Assembly (NCBI GenBank): GCA_937997955.1
Contig: CALLDR010000196.1
Location: forward strand, 1-7,862
Length of the DNA stretch: 7,862 nucleotides
Direction: 5' to 3'
Source: an uncultured Emergencia sp.
GTDB lineage: Bacteria > Bacillota > Clostridia > Peptostreptococcales > Anaerovoracaceae
Shown piece by piece: positions 5,230-7,862 of the stretch. Numbering within the stretch: the stretch's first letter is position 1; each line of letters begins with the position of its first letter. The notes below the pieces were generated by a model. That model made no database searches and had not been told where the DNA came from. It was given only the letters and a program-made list of their open reading frames with translations. The position numbers and the translations under genes are program-made.

Positions 5230-6378
5230 ATGTACAAAATTGCAACACTGAACAAAATTTCACCTGTAGGTCTTTCCTGTCTTTCTGACAAATACTCTGT
5301 CTCCGGTGAAGTCTCTGGTTCCTCTGGTATTTTAGTAAGAAGTCAGGATATGCACGAAATGGAGTTCGGCAAAGAGCTGCTTGCCATCGCAAGAGCCGGC
5401 GCCGGCGTTAACAATATTCCGCTGGACAGATGCGCAGACGAAGGCATCGTGGTATTCAATACCCCAGGCGCCAACGCCAACGCTGTGAAGGAACTGGTTC
5501 TGGCAGGACTCTTCCTGGCCGCCAGAAATATCCCGGCAGGCATCGCCTGGGCGTCCACTTTGACAGAAAATGTAGGCAAGGCCGTAGAAAAAGGAAAAAG
5601 CCAGTTCGCGGGCACAGAGCTCATGGGCAAGACCCTGGGCGTGGTAGGTCTGGGCGCCATCGGCGTTCTGGTCGCCAACGCTGCCGCCGGTCTGGGGATG
5701 AAGGTCATCGGCTACGATCCGTATTTCAGCGTCAAATCCGCCCACAGCCTGTGCAGCTGCGTAGACGTCAAAGCCGACGTAAAAGACGTGGTGGCAGACA
5801 GCGACTACGTTTCCATCCACGTGCCTGCCATGGATTCCACAAAAGGCATGTTCAACGCGGAGCTTTTCGCGGCCATGAAAGACGGCGCAATCCTGCTCAA
5901 CTTCTCCAGAGACAAGCTGGTCGATGAGGACGACCTGCTGGCAGCGCTGGAAAGCGGCAAGGTGGCCAAGTACGTCACCGACTTCCCGACCGACGGCGTT
6001 CTGAACAAAGACGGCGTGATTGCCCTTCCTCACCTGGGCGCTTCCACAGCAGAGGCGGAAGACAACTGCGCTACCATGGCGGTAAACCAGATCATGGACT
6101 TCATCGAAAACGGAAACATCGTCAACTCCGTCAACTACCCTGCGGTAAACCTGGGACCGAGAAAAGGCGAAAACAGAATCGCGGTCCTCATGAAGGGAGA
6201 ACCGAACCCGGTCAAACTGGCTTCCGCCATGTTTGCTGACGTCAATATCAAAGCCGTCGCCGGCGGCACCCGCGGCGAATACGGTTATGCCCTGATCGCG
6301 ACCGACGACCTGATCACCTCTGTTCCAAAGGTGGACGGCGTGGTAAGAGTCAGAGTGATTCAACCGGACGAAGCGTAA
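5230..6378 (+). CDS. serA: D-3-phosphoglycerate dehydrogenase SerA, short type
   Basis: This 382-residue cytoplasmic enzyme oxidises 3-phosphoglycerate to 3-phosphohydroxypyruvate with NAD, the first step of serine synthesis. The D-2-hydroxyacid dehydrogenase layout is clear. A substrate-domain loop ARAGAGVNNIP (54-64) comes first. The Rossmann core has GLGAIG (140-145) and the NAD-ribose Asp163. The catalytic positions are Arg227 in NFSRD and His268 in LPHLGAS. The usual catalytic Glu, in the FPTEP context of the E. coli enzyme, appears as Asp255 in FPTD. It lacks the long intervening domain of large SerA forms, but residues about 315-382 look like an ACT-type regulatory domain, so feedback by serine is possible. 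The ATG is preceded by AAAGGAGGT at 7 bases. The gene is divergent from serC and ends at a strong terminator. Confidence 0.95.
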   Translation: MYKIATLNKISPVGLSCLSDKYSVSGEVSGSSGILVRSQDMHEMEFGKELLAIARAGAGVNNIPLDRCADEGIVVFNTPGANANAVKELVLAGLFLAARNIPAGIAWASTLTENVGKAVEKGKSQFAGTELMGKTLGVVGLGAIGVLVANAAAGLGMKVIGYDPYFSVKSAHSLCSCVDVKADVKDVVADSDYVSIHVPAMDSTKGMFNAELFAAMKDGAILLNFSRDKLVDEDDLLAALESGKVAKYVTDFPTDGVLNKDGVIALPHLGASTAEAEDNCATMAVNQIMDFIENGNIVNSVNYPAVNLGPRKGENRIAVLMKGEPNPVKLASAMFADVNIKAVAGGTRGEYGYALIATDDLITSVPKVDGVVRVRVIQPDEA

Positions 6379-6397
6379 AATTACATACAAATTTATC

Positions 6398-6425
6398 AAA
6401 ACCCGGCCCTTGAGGTCGGGTTTTT
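6398..6425 (+). terminator. Rho-independent terminator of serA
   Basis: AAAACCCG pairs with CGGGTTTT, extended by three inner pairs including one G-U around CTTGA, and ends in five T residues. It starts 20 bases after the serA stop. A-rich and T-rich flanks on the two sides would let it act in both directions. Confidence 0.93.
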
Positions 6426-6532
6426 CACCCTGCGGCGCGTCATACATCGTGACAATACCGCTCATACTAACAGCAGCGCCGCCGCGCGGCCGGCCGTTTT
6501 CATCACAAAAAAGGATAAAAAGGAGCAGACCC

Positions 6533-7327
6533 TTGAATAGAAAAAAGAGAATTTTTACGATCATTCAGGTAGGCAACCGGGGCGACATCCCCAGCCGAAC
6601 ATACGATATCGCACTGGTCATAGCCGTGCTGGTCAACATCTTTCTGGCAATCTTCGAGACCTTTCCCCAGTCAAAGCCGTTTCTGCCCGCCCTCAACATC
6701 GTAGAGGGCATTACGGTGGTCTTCTTTACCGTAGACTACCTCCTTCGGATCTGGATCGCCACATATCTTCACAGAGGCGTTACCACGGCCAGGGCCCGGC
6801 TCAAATTCATCTTTTCCTGGGCAGGTATCGTGGACTTCCTGTCCTGCATACCGTACTACCTCCCGTTTTTCTTCGCGAAGAGCGCCGTCGTCCTCCGCAT
6901 GTTCCGCATTATCCGGATTCTCCGCATCTTCCGAATCCAGCATTATGCCGATCCGCTGATGATGATAAGCACGGTCTTGAAAAAGAAGCGGGGACAGCTC
7001 CTTTCCTCCATCTTCATCGTGCTGATCCTGATGATCGCCGCGTCTCTGCTGATGTACAGCCTGGAGCATGAAGCCCAGCCGGAGGCCTTCGCCAACGCGT
7101 TCTCCGGCTTCTGGTGGGCCGCCAACACCCTGCTCACCGTAGGCTACGGCGATATCGTGCCGATCACGCTGCCCGGCAAGATCTGCGGCGTAATTCTGAC
7201 CTTCCTGGGCGTAGGCATGGTAGCCATTCCTACAGGCATCTTGTCCGCCGGCTTCGTCGCTCAGGCGGAGGGATCAAAGGAAAAAGCCCGCTACTGTCCC
7301 CACTGCGGCCATAAGCTTGACAGATAA
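6533..7327 (+). CDS. Voltage-gated-type potassium channel (ion transporter) with CPHC tail
   Basis: The 264-residue product is a six-span tetrameric K+ channel subunit of the inner membrane. Spans lie at about 28-41 (S1), 55-77 (S2), 93-112 (S3), 118-137 (S4), 155-176 (S5) and 213-242 (S6). S4 has arginine at every third position (122, 125, 128, 131, 134), the voltage-sensor pattern. The pore loop has the selectivity filter TVGYGD (202-207). The tail ends in YCPHCGHKLD (254-263), a CxxC zinc-knuckle half with no second pair. I choose the TTG at 6533, since AAGGAG lies 7 bases upstream; the longer frame back to 6410 runs through the serA terminator. No clear promoter is visible in 6426-6532, which instead holds G+C palindromes (GCCGCGCGGC, GGCCGGCC). 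Its link to the neighbouring genes is unknown. Confidence 0.92.
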   Translation: MNRKKRIFTIIQVGNRGDIPSRTYDIALVIAVLVNIFLAIFETFPQSKPFLPALNIVEGITVVFFTVDYLLRIWIATYLHRGVTTARARLKFIFSWAGIVDFLSCIPYYLPFFFAKSAVVLRMFRIIRILRIFRIQHYADPLMMISTVLKKKRGQLLSSIFIVLILMIAASLLMYSLEHEAQPEAFANAFSGFWWAANTLLTVGYGDIVPITLPGKICGVILTFLGVGMVAIPTGILSAGFVAQAEGSKEKARYCPHCGHKLDR

Positions 7328-7345
7328 AGATTTATAATATACAAT
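7317..7345 (+). promoter_or_regulatory. Sigma-A promoter of the zinc-ribbon gene
   Basis: -35 TTGACA (perfect, 7317-7322) overlaps the last codons of the channel gene. After a 17-base spacer comes -10 TACAAT (7340-7345). It gives a leader of about 65 bases before the ATG at 7417. Confidence 0.75.
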
Positions 7346-7365
7346 AAATAATATCGAATCAAGGT

Positions 7366-7394
7366 AATATGATATTTGCAGATGTATAAAGGGG
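7366..7394 (+). repeat. Imperfect repeated leader segment, copy 1 (copy 2 at 7640-7668)
   Basis: Bases 7366-7394 and 7640-7668 agree at 22 of 29 positions without gaps, centred on ATGTATA followed by AGGGG or AGGTG. Each lies just upstream of a gene start. This may be an old leader duplication or shared translation signals; at this length chance is not excluded. Confidence 0.35.
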
Positions 7395-7416
7395 TTTGAA
7401 ATGGAGGGAGATTAAA

Positions 7417-7635
7417 ATGCTATGTCCATACTGTAAAAATCAAATGACGGCGGGAACACTTATGGGGCTTCGCAGACTCGCATGGAGCGAGAATGAGGTA
7501 CGAAAATGGGCCCTGTACGAAAAAGAGGGAGAGATCACCCTTGCGGAAAGCCTGAATGTTGCTAAAATACAGGCGTTTAGATGTAATCAATGCAGAAAAA
7601 TCATCTTTGATGAAGAAACCGAAAAAAAGAATTGA
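7417..7635 (+). CDS. Small zinc-ribbon protein, DUF6487-like
   Basis: The 72-residue protein opens MLCPYCKNQM and closes with FRCNQCRKIIFDE. This gives two CxxC pairs (Cys3/Cys6 and Cys56/Cys59) that would bind one zinc ion, with a Trp-containing middle (residues 23 and 31). This arrangement resembles the DUF6487 family of small clostridial proteins of unknown role. The ATG at 7417 is chosen over the TTG at 7396 because GGAGGG lies 8 bases before it and the first CPYC pair then sits at the very N-terminus, as in relatives. It has its own promoter at 7317-7345, and the next gene starts 39 bases after its stop, probably in the same transcript. Confidence 0.8.
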   Translation: MLCPYCKNQMTAGTLMGLRRLAWSENEVRKWALYEKEGEITLAESLNVAKIQAFRCNQCRKIIFDEETEKKN

Positions 7636-7639
7636 TGAT

Positions 7640-7668
7640 AGTACGATGTTTACAAATGTATAGAGGTG
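7640..7668 (+). repeat. Imperfect repeated leader segment, copy 2 (copy 1 at 7366-7394)
   Basis: Partner of the segment at 7366-7394 with 22 of 29 bases identical. It fills most of the short gap before the TTG start at 7675. Confidence 0.35.
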
Positions 7669-7674
7669 ACGATT

Positions 7675-7862
7675 TTGAAAAGAAAAGGACAGGTAATAGG
7701 TTTTATTATCATGATAATAGTTTGCTGCGTTTGTCTAAAATCAAATAGCACAAATAATTATCATCATAACAAAATATTGCAAATAAACTTGGATAAGATT
7801 TATTCGTCGATAGAAACGGCATGTGCAGATTTAACAGACAGTGAAAAAGAGTTTAAAACGGT
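7675..7862 (+). CDS. N-terminal part of a membrane-anchored or secreted protein (runs off the window)
   Basis: An open frame begins at TTG, 6 bases after the AGAGGTG ribosome binding site, and stays open for 62 codons to the window edge. It starts MKRKGQVIGFIIMIIVCCVCLKSN: a basic N-terminus, a hydrophobic stretch (about 7-21), then a polar region rich in Asn, Ser and Asp. This suggests a signal peptide or anchor. Three cysteines (17, 18, 20) at the end of the hydrophobic stretch raise a lipoprotein possibility, but no good lipobox is present. I recognise no domain in the visible part. The next in-frame ATG lies inside the hydrophobic segment, so the TTG is the better start. Confidence 0.65.
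   Translation, partial: MKRKGQVIGFIIMIIVCCVCLKSNSTNNYHHNKILQINLDKIYSSIETACADLTDSEKEFKT

Noticed and set aside
6410..6532. Longer N-terminus of the potassium channel
   Set aside because: It would start inside the serA terminator, with a non-membrane, arginine- and proline-rich extension. The TTG at 6533 has a proper ribosome binding site and gives the usual channel start.
5332..6564. A 410-codon minus-strand frame opposite serA
   Set aside because: It is antisense to serA and crosses the serA terminator. Its composition is that of a coding shadow, with no ribosome binding site.

Overview
The window looks like chromosomal DNA of a low-to-moderate G+C anaerobic Bacillota, most likely class Clostridia. 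The clues are strong AGGAGG-type ribosome binding sites, sigma-A promoters close to consensus, TTG starts, a short clostridial-type SerA, and small CPxC zinc-ribbon proteins. I cannot name a species.

Layout. (1) Bases 1-233 are G+C-rich, rich in short hairpins, and hold no convincing gene. A minus-strand terminator at 235-270 closes the unit to the right. (2) Bases 359-3744 form an A+T-rich accessory block, about one third G+C in a sampled line, with every gene on the minus strand. In transcription order these are a six-span Pr6Pr-like membrane protein (3649-3041), a class I SAM methyltransferase (2947-2330), a GNAT acetyltransferase (2304-1801), a broken 5' fragment of the same methyltransferase (1665-1459), a small membrane-anchored protein (1436-975) and a DUF1697 protein (898-359). 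Two direct duplications shape this block. A 233-bp piece of methyltransferase leader and gene start occurs at 2741-2973 and 1459-1691. A 76/77-bp promoter module (TTGAAA-17-TATACT) occurs at 2964-3040 and 3669-3744. The two duplications overlap in a 10-bp box, ATTCCGATTT, and nine bases of that box also stand upstream of the DUF1697 gene. (3) Bases 3745-3968 hold a 13-bp tandem repeat and the serC terminator. (4) Bases 3969-6425 are G+C-richer core DNA with the serine pathway: serC on minus and serA on plus. They are fired from a compact symmetric divergent promoter whose two -10 boxes lie in the arms of a perfect 14-bp inverted repeat. serA ends in a strong terminator. (5) Bases 6533-7327 encode a voltage-gated-type K+ channel with a CPHC tail. 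After it the DNA becomes A+T-rich again, with a small DUF6487-like zinc-ribbon protein (7417-7635) and the start of a membrane-anchored or secreted protein that runs off the window.

How the genes work together. SerA oxidises 3-phosphoglycerate to 3-phosphohydroxypyruvate and SerC transaminates it to phosphoserine; no phosphoserine phosphatase gene is in view. The A+T-rich block shows no obvious shared pathway and looks like accumulated accessory genes. I found no CRISPR array, transposase, integrase, tRNA, rRNA or recognisable defence system. The most unusual structure is the modular promoter/gene-start duplication in the accessory block and the box at its breakpoints.
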